This document shows positions 5,801-6,490 of a DNA stretch of 6,490 nt, in pieces. Source of the DNA: Thioalkalivibrio sp. (GTDB taxonomy: Bacteria > Pseudomonadota > Gammaproteobacteria > Ectothiorhodospirales > Ectothiorhodospiraceae); NCBI GenBank assembly GCA_003555285.1, contig PWGH01000295.1, positions 1 to 6,490 of the forward strand, given 5' to 3'. Made by a program: the position numbers and the translations under genes. Position 1 is the first letter of the stretch. Each line of letters begins with the position of its first letter. The notes beneath the pieces were generated by a model, which was not told the DNA's origin, did no database searches, and saw only the letters and a program-made list of their open reading frames with translations.

Positions 5801-6490
5801 CTAGCCTCCCTGCTGGCGCTCATTGGCGACGAGGTTGTTCACGAACTGGTTAAACCGATCCGGCGGTAGCTGCAGCATCTGGGGATGTCGCTGGAGGATC
5901 TCCTGAACATCCTGCCGGGCACGATCCTGGCTTACGCCAGCGTCCCGCATCAGCCGAGCCATGGTCGATGCGGCGCGCTGCTGCGCCTCGTGCGACGCGC
6001 CCATACCATGCTCTTCGAGCATGGTCGAAACCGGCTCGGCGATCTCGTCCCGGTAATCGCCCAGATCCTCGTACCCGGCATGGGCAGCCAAGGTCGCGTC
6101 CACCCATGCTTCAGCCGGAACATCCTCCCAGCTCGAGTACTCGCGCCCCGGACGGATGGACGAGAACCGGCCCACATCGCCTTGGATCACCTGCCTGAGA
6201 GTGTCCGCCAAGCCCTGATCCGTCATCGAAACCGGGTCAATCAGGCCGCGCTGGGTAGCCATATCGAGCCCAGCATGGAACGACGAGCGTCCCTCCTGCG
6301 GGATGTCGGCCTGGGTTGCGACGGTGTCTCGGTAATCCGCCAAGGCTTGGTGATCGCGTACCTCGTCCAGCGGGCCCTCTTCTGTCCCGGCGACCGTTTG
6401 CGTCCGAATCGAGCCGTCGGGGTCGTTCGGATCATGAGTCACGGCCACCAGATCGCCGTCGACCTCGCGCAGCTCAAGCTCGCGCTCATC
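5801..6490 (-). CDS. Hypothetical acidic helical protein upstream of the giant gene (5'-partial)
   Basis: The frame is open from the right edge to a TAG at 5801-5803, giving 229 residues. A GTG at 6448 could start a 215-residue product, but it has no well-placed Shine-Dalgarno, and the 14 codons before it (ending LELREVDGDLVAV) read as real protein, so the true start probably lies outside the window. The protein is Asp/Glu/Gln-rich, without cysteine, membrane segment or signal peptide, and looks mostly helical. A short motif LxDYRDxxA occurs twice (LADYRDTVA and LGDYRDEIA). The C-terminal third (MRDAGVSQDRARQDVQEIL and after) looks like a compact helical bundle ending in a Gln/Gly tail. I do not recognise the family. 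Tight linkage to the giant gene suggests co-translation and perhaps a shared structural, adaptor or chaperone-like role; this is inferred from position only. Confidence 0.9.
   Translation of the reverse strand, partial: DERELELREVDGDLVAVTHDPNDPDGSIRTQTVAGTEEGPLDEVRDHQALADYRDTVATQADIPQEGRSSFHAGLDMATQRGLIDPVSMTDQGLADTLRQVIQGDVGRFSSIRPGREYSSWEDVPAEAWVDATLAAHAGYEDLGDYRDEIAEPVSTMLEEHGMGASHEAQQRAASTMARLMRDAGVSQDRARQDVQEILQRHPQMLQLPPDRFNQFVNNLVANERQQGG
5805..5811 (-). promoter_or_regulatory. Ribosome binding site deciding the TTG start of the giant gene
   Basis: AGGGAGG on the minus strand ends 6 nt before TTG at 5798. It lies in the last Gln-Gly-Gly codons of the upstream gene, whose TAG sits between it and the TTG. 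This supports the TTG over the GTG at 5789, which would be 15 nt away, and suggests that translation of the two genes is coupled. Confidence 0.75.
6038..6064 (-). repeat. LxDYRDxxA motif, copy 2, in the upstream protein
   Basis: LGDYRDEIA, preceded by AHAGYED. Shared residues with copy 1 are Leu, Asp-Tyr-Arg-Asp and Ala. The motif is short, so this is either a diverged internal duplication or coincidence. Confidence 0.45.
6317..6343 (-). repeat. LxDYRDxxA motif, copy 1, in the upstream protein
   Basis: LADYRDTVA in the N-terminal part of the partial upstream protein. A second, similar motif lies 93 residues later at 6038-6064. Confidence 0.5.

Noticed and set aside
6446..6448. GTG at 6448 as the true start of the upstream gene
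   Set aside because: No Shine-Dalgarno at useful distance, and the frame is open and protein-like to the window edge, so the gene is better treated as 5'-partial. It cannot be excluded fully.

Overview
The window is almost wholly coding on the minus strand. It holds the end of one gene (5801-6490, start beyond the right edge) and, two bases after it, the first 1932 codons of a giant gene (5798 down to 1, end beyond the left edge). The DNA is GC-rich by eye. The proteins are rich in Arg, Glu, Asp, Gln and Ala and very poor in Lys. No RNA gene, insertion sequence, integrase, CRISPR array, promoter or terminator is visible. The most likely source is a phage or prophage of a GC-rich bacterium, probably a proteobacterium. 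That host guess rests on composition and protein style alone and is weak.

Layout, in the direction of transcription (right to left). (1) 6490-5801: C-terminal 229 residues of an acidic, helical, cysteine-free protein of unknown function. (2) A Shine-Dalgarno sequence inside the last codons of that gene, followed by a TTG start at 5798. (3) The giant protein. Residues 1-35 carry two copies of a DRAVxQTL motif. Residues 190-500 form a helical region with two glycine-zipper segments. Residues 500-870 are a low-complexity, probably disordered linker carrying two more DRAVEQTL copies, two PTEAxIGD copies, and a 13-residue unit encoded by a perfect 41-bp direct repeat. Residues 870-1100 look like an unrecognised globular domain. 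Residues 1100-1325 are a second acidic, Pro/Gln-rich linker. Residues 1325-1510 form a zincin-type metallopeptidase domain (HETGH, then ENFAEAF), followed by a cationic Trp/Arg helix. Residues 1570-1932 are a largely helical region still open at the window edge.

Glycine-zipper segments, linker repeats and an embedded zinc peptidase in one chain are the style of the very large 'polyvalent' or virion-associated proteins of phages and conjugative elements, which are delivered into the host with the DNA. I therefore read the pair as a late phage operon: a small partner protein and a giant, possibly injected, multidomain protein. The reading frame and zincin motif are seen directly. The virion/ejection role is inference. 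The long plus-strand open frames, including one of 645 codons, are antisense shadows of the giant gene.
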